Positions 43,986 through 53,252 of a DNA stretch of 64,000 bases are shown piece after piece. The notes under the pieces were generated by a model. That model was not told the DNA's origin. It ran no database searches and saw only the letters and a program-made list of their open reading frames with translations. Numbering within the stretch: the first letter of the stretch is position 1; each line of letters starts with the position of its first letter. Both the position numbers and the translations under genes were made by a program. The stretch lies in the NCBI GenBank assembly GCA_947170725.1, contig CAMVUM010000007.1:1-64000 (forward strand). Reading direction: 5' to 3'. This DNA is from an uncultured Prevotella sp. Its GTDB lineage: Bacteria; Bacteroidota; Bacteroidia; Bacteroidales; Bacteroidaceae.

Positions 43986-44012
43986 TATATTTGTAAATAA
44001 TGTGTATATTTG
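43986..44012 (+). promoter_or_regulatory. Two tandem -7 boxes for the HTCS gene
   Basis: TATATTTG occurs at 43986-43993 and again at 44005-44012, 19 bases apart. The downstream one gives a leader of about 20 bases to the ATG at 44039. No -33 element fits well. Alternative promoters or one decayed copy are both possible. Confidence 0.55.
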
Positions 44013-44038
44013 CACATACCTAATATTATGGCAGATAT

Positions 44039-47000
44039 ATGAGAAATCCATCTACCCCGGTTTGCCGCTATCAGACAACGTCACGTCTGACGGAAGTCAT
44101 TGTGCGTCGCGTTGTCACGTCATTTTCCGCCGCCGGCCGCTCCCGTGCCTTTAGTCTCGTGCTGCTGGCGCTGGCGTTCTGCTGTCAGGCGGTGGTGGGG
44201 CAGAGGAAGTTCCAGTATATAGGGGCAGAGAAGGGACTGCCGGACGGCGAGATCACCAGCCTCATCACCGACCACCGCGGAACGCTGTGGATCGGGACGA
44301 ACGCCGGGCTGGCCCGGTATGACGGCCATATAGCCACGACCGTGGCCGACAATGCCGTTTCGGACATCTACGAGGACGGGGAGCACAATCTGTGGATTCA
44401 TTCCGGCGACGCCTATTTCCGCTATCTGCGCCGCGACCACAGAATAGACGACAACACAGAAGCATTTTTTGAATCCATCGGCATCGACGCATCGGCAAAG
44501 AAAACTCTTGTTACGGACAGCAGCGACCGTCTTTGGGTGCTTACCGAACGTCATCTCTACTGCTACGACTTTGCCCGCCGTAAGCTTCGCACGATGGCCC
44601 CGGCTCAGCAACAGTGGACAAAGGCTGAACATGTTTCCATAGCTGAAGATAACCGCAACATATATATACTCGCCTGTCCAGGGACAGTAATGTCGTCGGT
44701 TGACAAGGAGAGCGGCGCCACCGGCTCAATACATATTCCGGCGGCGTTGAGCCACAGCCGTCCCTGCATATTTGTCGACAGCCGAGGACTGCTTTGGATA
44801 TACTCGACACTCAGCGAGCGGCTCTACCGTCAGTCGGGCGATGCGGGAAAGTGGACCGCCGTTCCGCTGCCGTCGGACGGCGACGCTCCGCTTCACGGCT
44901 CGCCAAACGCCATACGCCGCATGGCCGACGACGGCAAGGGAAGCCTGTGGATAGCCACCGACCACCGGGGGCTTTTCCGCTACGACATGGAGGGTGAGGC
45001 CGTCACGTCACATATCACGGCCGACGGCGACTGCGGCGAGATGGCCGAGAACAACATCAACACGATGATTTTCGACCGCCACGGGACGCTGTGGCTCGGC
45101 CACTATAAGCGCGGAATATCATACAGCAGTCCCGAGTTCAGCATGTTCAACCGCCTTGCCAAGGACTGCGGCGACGTGACGACCATGCTCACCTCGCGCG
45201 ACGGTACGCTCTGGATAGGCACCGACGGCAACGGCCTCTTCCGCTCCTCCGGCGGCGACATCAGTCGCACGCCGCTGCGCGACATGGTCGTGGCTTCGCT
45301 CGTGGAGGACCGTCATGGGCGCATCTGGGCCGGAACATACAACAGCGGCCTCTACTGTCTTGACGGCGGACGGGTTGTGAAGCGATATTCCACGGACGAC
45401 GGCAGCCTTCCTACGGACATGTCGTGGAAGATTGCCGAGGACGCGGCCGGCCGGATATGGATATGTTCGGCGTTCCACCCGTTGATGCGCCTCAATCCCG
45501 CCACCGGCCGATATACCTACTGTAAGAATCAGGAGGGGGCCGACGTCTTCGGACTGTCCATGTCGCAGGACAAAATGGGGCGGCTCTACATCGGAACAAT
45601 CTACGGACTGTGCATCGTTGACACGAAGACGGGACGCGCTACTTGCGTCTACGGCAACCGGCGGGGAGACCACCAGTTCATCAATCAGCAGATAATGGCT
45701 CTATGCTATGACAGCCGCGGTATTCTTTGGATGGGCCACTACAACGGTCTGGAGGCATGGGACACACGCACGGACTCGCTCTGGACGTTCACTGCCGGAA
45801 AGCGGAGAATCTCCAACAATCTCGTGAAGAGCATCTGCGAGGACTCTCAGGGCAACGTTTGGGTCAGCACTGCTGGCGGCATTTCGCGCATAAGTATGGC
45901 TGATTGGCAGACAGGCGATTTCCATGTTCACAATTTCCGCCATGTTGTCAACGAGAGCAATAACTATTTCAACAACAATTCCTCTACACTTGCCGCCGAC
46001 GGTGCGGTGCTCTTCGGTTGTGTCAACGGCTATGTGGCTATTCGTCCGCAGAACTATCAGGCCGCCGAAAGTTCCCAGCCGCAGGTGTTTTTCTCCTCCA
46101 TCACCGCCGGAGGACGGCCTTTTGACGAGACGGCAGGTGAAATCAGTCTCAGCTACAGTGACCACACAATCGAACTGCGTCTCATGACGGACAATCCGGC
46201 CGGCGCGCCGGCCACCGCCTATGCCTACGCCATAGGCGGTAATAATGATTGGATATGCACCAACAGCCCCGTCATCTCGTTCGCCTCGCTGGCCCCGGGA
46301 ACATACGTCATGCGCGTGAAGGCGTGTAACGGTGACGGCGTTTGGAGCAATGAGCGCAGCCTCACGATTGATGTAGCGCCGCCGCTGTGGCGTTCTCCGC
46401 TGATGTTCTGTCTCTATGCCGTGCTGATTGTGGCCGGCGTAGCGGTGTTTGTTGTCGGCTCGCGGCGGCGCACGGCACGCCGTCTGCACCGTGAGCGGCG
46501 GCATATGGAACAGGAGAAGAACGTCCGTCTGGCCGAGATGAAGCTCCGCTTCTTCACCAACGTCAGCCACGATCTGCGCACGCCGCTGACGCTCATCATA
46601 AGTCCGCTGCAAACATTGTTGAACGAAGATTTGCCCGACAGCATCATGCGCCGGCTCCATATAATGGAGAGAAATGCGCGTCTGCTTCAGGAACAGATCA
46701 ACATGCTGCTCGATTTCCGGCGTCTCGACGTCGGTGCGGAGCGGCTGAAGTTGCAGCCGGGGGACATTGCGGCCTTTGTCCGCGATGAGTGCGAGCAGTT
46801 CTCGTCATACGCTGCCGACCGCTGCATAAGATTTTCGTTTGAAAGCGATGTTGTTTCGTTGCCCGCGAAGTATGACAGCGACAAGATTCATAAAATCATC
46901 TACAACCTTCTTTCCAATGCCTTTAAATATACTCCTGACGGAAAGTCCGTCACCGTCAGCCTGAGTAGAACGGACGGCGGTGTGGAGCTTAACGTAGCCG

Positions 47001-48040
47001 ACAGCGGTCCGGGTGTTGCCGACGGTGACAAGCAGCTCATTTTCGAGCGCTTCTATCAGTCGGCGGCCCATGCCTCGGTCTCCGGAAGCCAGCATCTCAC
47101 AGGCAGCGGAATAGGGCTCCATATCGTCAGCGAATATGTCCGGCTGATGGGAGGAACAATCGGTGTCAGCGACGGACCGGAAGGCGGCGCTGTGTTCACC
47201 TGCTGCATTCCTGTTGCCGAAACCTCAGGTCAGGGCGTTGCGGAACAGGTGTTCGACGGCGCGTGCGGAACGTCGGAGGCCTTCACCGTGCTCGTCGTTG
47301 ACGACAATCAGGACATGTGCGAGTTTATCGGCACGTCGCTCTCAGACCGTTACCGTGTGCTCACGGCGTCGGACGGCGAGGCGGCGCTCGGTGTGCTGCG
47401 TCATGAGACGGTGAGCCTTGTGGTCAGCGATGTGATGATGCCGGTTATGGACGGTCTCGAACTGTGCCGCCGTATCAAGAGCGACCTCCAGCTATCACAT
47501 ATCCCCGTTATCCTACTCACGGCCAAAACGGCCGAAGGGTCGGTCATGGAGGGCTATGAGGCGGGTGCCGACGATTATATGGTCAAGCCCTTCAACATAG
47601 AAATGCTCAAACTGCGCATCAACAAGTTTATCGAACAGGCCAAGATGAGCCACCGTCAGTTCCGGCTGGAGGTGGATGTGACGCCGGACGAAATCACCAG
47701 TACGCCGCTTGACGAGCAGTTCCTCAAGCGTGCCATCGAGATTGTGGAACGCCACATCAGCGACTCCGACTTCTCGGTGGAGGCGCTCGGCCAGGAGCTG
47801 GCCATGAACCGCGTGGCTCTGTGGAAGAAACTCCAGGCCATCACCGGCAAAGGACCGGCCGACTTCATACGCTCCATCCGTGTCAAGCGCGGGCTGCGGT
47901 TGCTTGACGGCGGCGATATGAATGTTTCGGAGATAGCCTACGCCGTCGGCTACAATACCGTGAAACGTTTCACGGAGAACTTCAAGGCTGAGTTCGGAAT
48001 AACGCCGAGTGAATATAAGAAACGTAATGTCAAACGCTGA
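44039..48040 (+). CDS. Hybrid two-component sensor/regulator (HTCS)
   Basis: A 1333-residue protein that senses a glycan fragment in the periplasm and switches on the locus. Order: signal-like segment (about 39-54); about 12 Reg_prop repeats (LWIGT, LWIAT, IWAGT and so on) forming a double propeller to about residue 680; Y_Y_Y domain; membrane helix (about 784-805); HisKA with the phospho-histidine H844 in NVSHDLRTPL; HATPase; a receiver with D1088, D1089 and phospho-acceptor D1131 in VVSDVMMP; and an AraC-type DNA-binding domain (about 1215-1330). All parts are intact. The N-terminal basic segment before the hydrophobic core is unusually long (38 residues), so a later start is possible. Confidence 0.93.
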   Translation: MRNPSTPVCRYQTTSRLTEVIVRRVVTSFSAAGRSRAFSLVLLALAFCCQAVVGQRKFQYIGAEKGLPDGEITSLITDHRGTLWIGTNAGLARYDGHIATTVADNAVSDIYEDGEHNLWIHSGDAYFRYLRRDHRIDDNTEAFFESIGIDASAKKTLVTDSSDRLWVLTERHLYCYDFARRKLRTMAPAQQQWTKAEHVSIAEDNRNIYILACPGTVMSSVDKESGATGSIHIPAALSHSRPCIFVDSRGLLWIYSTLSERLYRQSGDAGKWTAVPLPSDGDAPLHGSPNAIRRMADDGKGSLWIATDHRGLFRYDMEGEAVTSHITADGDCGEMAENNINTMIFDRHGTLWLGHYKRGISYSSPEFSMFNRLAKDCGDVTTMLTSRDGTLWIGTDGNGLFRSSGGDISRTPLRDMVVASLVEDRHGRIWAGTYNSGLYCLDGGRVVKRYSTDDGSLPTDMSWKIAEDAAGRIWICSAFHPLMRLNPATGRYTYCKNQEGADVFGLSMSQDKMGRLYIGTIYGLCIVDTKTGRATCVYGNRRGDHQFINQQIMALCYDSRGILWMGHYNGLEAWDTRTDSLWTFTAGKRRISNNLVKSICEDSQGNVWVSTAGGISRISMADWQTGDFHVHNFRHVVNESNNYFNNNSSTLAADGAVLFGCVNGYVAIRPQNYQAAESSQPQVFFSSITAGGRPFDETAGEISLSYSDHTIELRLMTDNPAGAPATAYAYAIGGNNDWICTNSPVISFASLAPGTYVMRVKACNGDGVWSNERSLTIDVAPPLWRSPLMFCLYAVLIVAGVAVFVVGSRRRTARRLHRERRHMEQEKNVRLAEMKLRFFTNVSHDLRTPLTLIISPLQTLLNEDLPDSIMRRLHIMERNARLLQEQINMLLDFRRLDVGAERLKLQPGDIAAFVRDECEQFSSYAADRCIRFSFESDVVSLPAKYDSDKIHKIIYNLLSNAFKYTPDGKSVTVSLSRTDGGVELNVADSGPGVADGDKQLIFERFYQSAAHASVSGSQHLTGSGIGLHIVSEYVRLMGGTIGVSDGPEGGAVFTCCIPVAETSGQGVAEQVFDGACGTSEAFTVLVVDDNQDMCEFIGTSLSDRYRVLTASDGEAALGVLRHETVSLVVSDVMMPVMDGLELCRRIKSDLQLSHIPVILLTAKTAEGSVMEGYEAGADDYMVKPFNIEMLKLRINKFIEQAKMSHRQFRLEVDVTPDEITSTPLDEQFLKRAIEIVERHISDSDFSVEALGQELAMNRVALWKKLQAITGKGPADFIRSIRVKRGLRLLDGGDMNVSEIAYAVGYNTVKRFTENFKAEFGITPSEYKKRNVKR

Positions 48041-48143
48041 ATAAACTTTTTTATTCCTTTAAATTCTAAAAAAAGTCTTTGCGGTCTTCGCGCTTTCCCA
48101 AGACGCCTAATCCGCTGAAATACAACGACAATGACGCAGAAAG

Positions 48144-48190
48144 GGCGTTTTGTTATTCTGCTGCCGGATAACAAAAACGCCTATTTTTGT
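48144..48190 (+). terminator. Terminator after the HTCS gene
   Basis: Stem ggcgttttgttat/ataacaaaaacgcc (48144-48156 and 48168-48181), loop of 11, followed by tatttttg. It separates the regulator from the SusC operon. Confidence 0.8.
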
Positions 48191-48224
48191 AACAATTTGC
48201 CTTATTGTTTTTGCATTTTCAGAT

Positions 48225-48232
48225 TACTTTTG
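48225..48232 (+). promoter_or_regulatory. Promoter -7 box for the SusC operon
   Basis: TACTTTTG followed by gcacac. TTG at 48205-48207 is 17 bases upstream, short of the ideal 19. The leader to the ATG at 48346 would be about 105 bases; the HTCS site should lie upstream but is not identified. Confidence 0.6.
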
Positions 48233-48345
48233 CACACATAATCCGATAACGGATCTTTACCTTAAACCATATAATCGTTATATCTATATCATTTGACGAC
48301 TGATAACTAATAACTAACAATAATTACTAACATAAAAAACATGAA

Positions 48346-51300
48346 ATGATGAAGCGAAAAAAACTTTTCGGGCTGACGGAGAGCATAAGATGCCTCTTCC
48401 TCATGCTAATGCTTGTCATGATTTCCACAGGCGCCGCCGCTCAGAACGGCACGCTGAAGGGAAAGGTGACCGGTGCGTCTGACGGCGAACCGCTGATTGG
48501 TGTCAGTGCCGTGGTCAAGGGAACGACCAAGGGCAGTGTTACTGACTATGACGGCAACTACACCCTGACCGGACTGAAACAGGGCGACGTCATTGTCTTC
48601 TCCTATATCGGCTACCTCAAAAAGGAGCAGACCTATAACGGCCAGGCCATAATGAATGTCAAGCTCGACAGCGACAGCAAAACTCTTGAAGACGTCGTTG
48701 TCATCGGCTATGGAACGATGAAAAAGAAGCTCGTCACCGGAGCCACGATGCAGATCAAGGGCGACGACATCCAGAAGCTCAACACGGTCAACCCGCTGTC
48801 AGCCATGCAGGGACAGACACCGGGTGTGAACATTGTGTCTACGTCTGGACAGCCCGGCGCTGCCATGAGCGTCACTATCCGCGGTCTCGGTACGGTGGGC
48901 AATTCACAGCCGCTCTATCTCATCGACGGTATCGCCGGTGACATCACCAACCTCAACCCCGCCGACATCGAACGTATTGACGTTCTGAAAGATGCAGCCT
49001 CTGCCGCCATATATGGTGCACAGGCTGCCAACGGCGTTATTCTTGTCACTACGAAAGGCGGCAAGGAGGGAACAAGCCGTATCTCGTATGACGGATATGT
49101 TGGATGGCAGACTGTGGCCCGCAAGTTCAAGATGCTCAACTCGCGCGAGTATATGGACATTATGGATGAGGCACGTCTCAACTCCGGCATGTCACCCGTG
49201 GACTGGGCTTCGCTCGACGCTATCCGTGACGCCAACGGAAACATATATAACACCGACTGGATTGACAATGCCATTGACGACGGCGCGTTGACCACGAGTC
49301 ACAACATCGCTTTCACCGGCGGTTCGAAGACCTCGACATACGCCATCTCAGGCGGATATACCGGTCAGGACGGCATCATCGGCGGTTCGGACGTCTCTTA
49401 TTATAAAAGGTATAACTTCCGTGCAAATTCCGAGCACAAGATGTATGACGGACTTATCACCATCGGCGAGCATGTCAGTTTCGTATGGAAAGACAGCCGC
49501 AACATGGGCACTGGAAACATCTATAACAACAACCTTCGTTCGGCATTCTCTGTATCGCCCATCATTCCTGTCTACGGTCCCGACGGCGATTACAACAATA
49601 CGGCCGGTTCCGACTGGAATGTGAACGACGGCAACCCATACGGTACGATGATGGTAAACCGCTTCAACCGTTCGAAGAGCGGAACGCTTGACGCCAACGC
49701 ATACATGCAGGTGGAGCCGATAAAGAACCTGAAGTTCAAGACTGTGTTCGGCATAGGCTATAACGCATCCGATTACCGCTCTTACAGTCCTTCCTACAGC
49801 TTCTCACCACAGGGCGGCAACACCGAGGAAAATGTGCGCCAGAGCAACGGCCACGGTATGTCGATGGTATGGACAAACACGCTTTCGTATGATTTCACCC
49901 TGAAAGGCGGTCATGACATTACGGCACTTGTCGGTTCGGAGTGGTCGAGCTATGACGGAAACTATACAGAGGGATATAACTCTGGTTTCGTTCCCGGTTT
50001 CAAGGACTGGGACCACGCTTACCTGACCAATACCAACGGCACTTCAAAGATGGAGACCAAGGGCGCACCCTACGATCCGGTGCGCAGCATGTCCTACTTC
50101 ATGCGTCTGGGATGGGCATGGAAAGACCGCTACATGGTCAACGCGACCATGCGTGCCGACGGTTCTTCCAAATTCGCTCCCGGCAAGCGTTGGGGATATT
50201 TCCCATCGGTATCGGCCGGATGGACCATCAGCGAAGAGAGCTTCATGAAGAGCACAAAGTCGTGGATGGATTTCCTCAAGGTCCGTGTCAGCTGGGGACA
50301 GGTTGGTAACGCCAATATCAACTGCTGGCAGTATCTGGCGCCGGTGGTAACGACCAACACCAATTATAATTTCGGAACCAATGGAGGACAGGAAGGCTGG
50401 TCTACCGGTTCATATCCGAGCCGTCTGGACAATATTGACGTGAAATGGGAGACATCGGAACAGTTTAACGTCGGTATTGACGCGCGTTTCATCGGCAGCC
50501 GCCTCTCGCTGACGGCCGACTGGTACATCAAGAACACCAAAGACTGGCTCGTTCCGGCTCCGGTGCTGGCAACAGCAGGTACGGCAGGTCCGGTCATCAA
50601 CGGCGGTGACGTCAGGAACACCGGTGTCGAGCTCGGATTGACCTGGAACGACAATATCGGACGTGACTTCACATACAGTGTCGGTGCCAACTTCGCGTAT
50701 AACCACAATGAGGTGGGCAATATTCCGACGAAAGACGGAATCATCCACGGAGATCCAAACCAGATATACCAGAACGCAGAGGAATTCTACCGTGCCGAGA
50801 ATGGTCACGCCATCGGTTACTTCTGGGGCTACCGCACGGCCGGAATATTCCAGAGCAAGCAGGATATTGACAGCTGGATTTCCGCCGGTAACGGTGTGAT
50901 GCAGGCCAATGTCCAGCCCGGTGACGTCAAATACGTGGACATCAACCGTGACGGTATGATTGACGAAAAAGACAAGGTTGACCTCGGCAACGGTCTTCCC
51001 AAATACACTTTCGGCTTCAACATCATGCTGGGATGGAAGGGATTCGACCTCGGTCTGAACGCCACGGGTGCCGCCGGCTTCAAGATAGCACAGTCGTACC
51101 GCGACCCCAATTCCTCGCAGGCAAACTACAGCCGCAGTATTCTCGACCGCTGGACCGGCGAGGGCACAAGCAACAAGATGCCGCGCGTGACATATAACGA
51201 TGTGGGCAACTGGCTCTTCTCCGACCTCTATCTGCAGGACGGCGACTACATCCGTCTTCAGAACCTCACGCTGGGCTACGACTTCAAGCGCCTAATCTCG

Positions 51301-51522
51301 TGGAAGGGTATATCAAAGCTGCGTCTCTACGTTCAGGCTCAGAACCTGCTGACGCTGACAAAGTATGACGGCATGGACCCCGAAGTCGGCTCGTACAACG
51401 GAACCGACGCCAATCACGTCAATGCCGACGGTACCACAACCCATACGTGGGTGTCGGGAGTGGACATGGGATATTATCCTCATCCGCGCACGTTCATCGT
51501 TGGTGTGAACATAGCTTTTTAA
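48346..51522 (+). CDS. SusC/RagA TonB-dependent glycan transporter
   Basis: A 1058-residue outer-membrane importer. A signal peptide (about residues 15-33) precedes a CarboxypepD-like domain (about 35-115), then a plug domain (about 120-240) with QTPGVNIVSTSGQPGAAM and LYLIDGIAGD, then a large 22-strand barrel to the end (GVNIAF). It forms the channel that the SusD lid closes. It is the first gene of the operon, starting 305 bases after the regulator. The ATG at 48346 is followed by a second at 48349, so either could be used. The substrate is inferred from the enzymes downstream. Confidence 0.95.
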   Translation: MMKRKKLFGLTESIRCLFLMLMLVMISTGAAAQNGTLKGKVTGASDGEPLIGVSAVVKGTTKGSVTDYDGNYTLTGLKQGDVIVFSYIGYLKKEQTYNGQAIMNVKLDSDSKTLEDVVVIGYGTMKKKLVTGATMQIKGDDIQKLNTVNPLSAMQGQTPGVNIVSTSGQPGAAMSVTIRGLGTVGNSQPLYLIDGIAGDITNLNPADIERIDVLKDAASAAIYGAQAANGVILVTTKGGKEGTSRISYDGYVGWQTVARKFKMLNSREYMDIMDEARLNSGMSPVDWASLDAIRDANGNIYNTDWIDNAIDDGALTTSHNIAFTGGSKTSTYAISGGYTGQDGIIGGSDVSYYKRYNFRANSEHKMYDGLITIGEHVSFVWKDSRNMGTGNIYNNNLRSAFSVSPIIPVYGPDGDYNNTAGSDWNVNDGNPYGTMMVNRFNRSKSGTLDANAYMQVEPIKNLKFKTVFGIGYNASDYRSYSPSYSFSPQGGNTEENVRQSNGHGMSMVWTNTLSYDFTLKGGHDITALVGSEWSSYDGNYTEGYNSGFVPGFKDWDHAYLTNTNGTSKMETKGAPYDPVRSMSYFMRLGWAWKDRYMVNATMRADGSSKFAPGKRWGYFPSVSAGWTISEESFMKSTKSWMDFLKVRVSWGQVGNANINCWQYLAPVVTTNTNYNFGTNGGQEGWSTGSYPSRLDNIDVKWETSEQFNVGIDARFIGSRLSLTADWYIKNTKDWLVPAPVLATAGTAGPVINGGDVRNTGVELGLTWNDNIGRDFTYSVGANFAYNHNEVGNIPTKDGIIHGDPNQIYQNAEEFYRAENGHAIGYFWGYRTAGIFQSKQDIDSWISAGNGVMQANVQPGDVKYVDINRDGMIDEKDKVDLGNGLPKYTFGFNIMLGWKGFDLGLNATGAAGFKIAQSYRDPNSSQANYSRSILDRWTGEGTSNKMPRVTYNDVGNWLFSDLYLQDGDYIRLQNLTLGYDFKRLISWKGISKLRLYVQAQNLLTLTKYDGMDPEVGSYNGTDANHVNADGTTTHTWVSGVDMGYYPHPRTFIVGVNIAF

Positions 51523-51544
51523 CCGATAATAAAGACAACATAAT

Positions 51545-53206
51545 ATGAAAACGAAACATATATTCTTAACGGGCACAATGGCCCTTACGGCATTGGCCGT
51601 GACATCGTGCTCTCTCGACACTGAGTCTATGACGCAGATGAACGACGCGACCGCCTACCGCAATCTCGAAGCTGTTGAAATGGCTCTCGTGGGATGTTAC
51701 GACGGATGGCAGCGCACAGTCAGCAGCGAGGAGGTGGGCATATATATGCTGGCCGAATTTGCCTCGGATCAGGCTCATGCCGGTCTGGGAATGTCGGACC
51801 AGAAGAACTATAACGCCATCGATCAGTTCGACCTTTCTGTCGCTCCGTCGTTCAATAACCTTTTCAATGCCGACTGGACAAACTATTACGCCGCCATATT
51901 CCGCTGCAATAAGATTATTGTCAACGAGAATACGACCGACTGGGGCTCTGAGACAGACAAGGGACGTGTGCTCGGTCAGGCACGTGCGTTGCGAGCAATC
52001 CTCTATTTCGACCTCTCACGCATGTTCGGTGACGTGCCTCTGCTGACCGGACCGTCAAGAGATAATATAGCCCGCACCCCGGCCGCAGAGGTTTACAGAC
52101 AGATTTTTGAAGACCTGAAATATGCCGCGGCCAACATACCGGCCGACGCCTTCCCGCTTTCAGCCCGCGAAAGTAACGACGGACACATCACGAAATATGC
52201 CGCAGAGGCTCTTCTCGCCCGTGCATACCTTTATTATACGGGTTACTACGGAACGGAGAATCCCGCCTGCACCAAGCAGGAGGCCGTCGATGCGCTCAAC
52301 GACGTGATCCAGAACGGCGGTTACGAACTGGAGACGCACTATGCCGACCTCTTCATGCCGGCCTGCACAAAGGACGCGTCGAGCGGAGAGAACTACGGAT
52401 GGGAGACAACCTATAAGGGAAAATACTATAACGGCGGATGGAAGAGCGACATATCGAAGGAGGTCATACTGAACCTCAAGTTCGGTTCGACATCCGACTA
52501 CAACGGTAATGCCGACGGCAACGTGTTCCAGGTTTATCTCGGTCCGCGCAACGTCAATGCCACAAGTCTGTGTATCGCCAGCGGATGGGGCGCATGTCCG
52601 GTGACAAAGGCTTTTGTAGACAAGTATAAGAACGACCCGCGTTTCAGCACCTGTGTGTGGAGCTGCGATGAGGCCGGCTTCAAGGCTGATGTCAATGATT
52701 CCTACGAATACACGGGCTACTACACCCGCAAATATGCTCCGATGTGCTTCGCCGACGGAACACGCCAGGAGGTTGGTTTCAATCTCGGCGTCGCCCACCA
52801 GAACCTCACATACTATCAGGACTGGACCGTCATGCGATATGCCGACGTACTGCTGATGCACTCCGAGCTGACCGGAACGGCTGACGGACTTAATCAGGTT
52901 CACCGCCGCTCATGTCCGGGCGAGACGCTTTCCTACAGCGTTGAGAACATCCGCAACGAGCGCGCCATAGAGTTTGCTTTCGAGGGAATCCGCTACTGGG
53001 ATATGATGCGATATGAGAAGGACGGCGCATACGCCGGACGTGCCATAGAAGAGTCACAGAACGGTGCCATCGTACAGAACGGCGGAATTGAATCCACCGT
53101 CAGGTTTGACATCAACAACTTCAACGCCAAGAAAGGTCTTATGCAGATTCCCAACACTCAGATTACCCTCTCGGGCGGCGTGCTTACTCAGAATGCCGGT
53201 TGGTAA
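51545..53206 (+). CDS. SusD/RagB family glycan-binding lipoprotein
   Basis: A 553-residue surface lipoprotein. The signal ends in VTSC (cysteine at about residue 22), so it is lipid-anchored. The TPR-rich body is visible in ALRAILYFDLSRMFGDVPL near residue 150, which is typical of SusD. The C-terminal part has IRNERAIEFAFEGIRYWDMMRY, also typical. It lies 22 bases after susC and captures the glycan on the cell surface. Its length and layout are normal. The ligand is inferred, not read. Confidence 0.93.
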   Translation: MKTKHIFLTGTMALTALAVTSCSLDTESMTQMNDATAYRNLEAVEMALVGCYDGWQRTVSSEEVGIYMLAEFASDQAHAGLGMSDQKNYNAIDQFDLSVAPSFNNLFNADWTNYYAAIFRCNKIIVNENTTDWGSETDKGRVLGQARALRAILYFDLSRMFGDVPLLTGPSRDNIARTPAAEVYRQIFEDLKYAAANIPADAFPLSARESNDGHITKYAAEALLARAYLYYTGYYGTENPACTKQEAVDALNDVIQNGGYELETHYADLFMPACTKDASSGENYGWETTYKGKYYNGGWKSDISKEVILNLKFGSTSDYNGNADGNVFQVYLGPRNVNATSLCIASGWGACPVTKAFVDKYKNDPRFSTCVWSCDEAGFKADVNDSYEYTGYYTRKYAPMCFADGTRQEVGFNLGVAHQNLTYYQDWTVMRYADVLLMHSELTGTADGLNQVHRRSCPGETLSYSVENIRNERAIEFAFEGIRYWDMMRYEKDGAYAGRAIEESQNGAIVQNGGIESTVRFDINNFNAKKGLMQIPNTQITLSGGVLTQNAGW

Positions 53207-53252
53207 ATGAGAGAATAACGTTGGTATTAACAATAAATAAAACAGAAACAAC

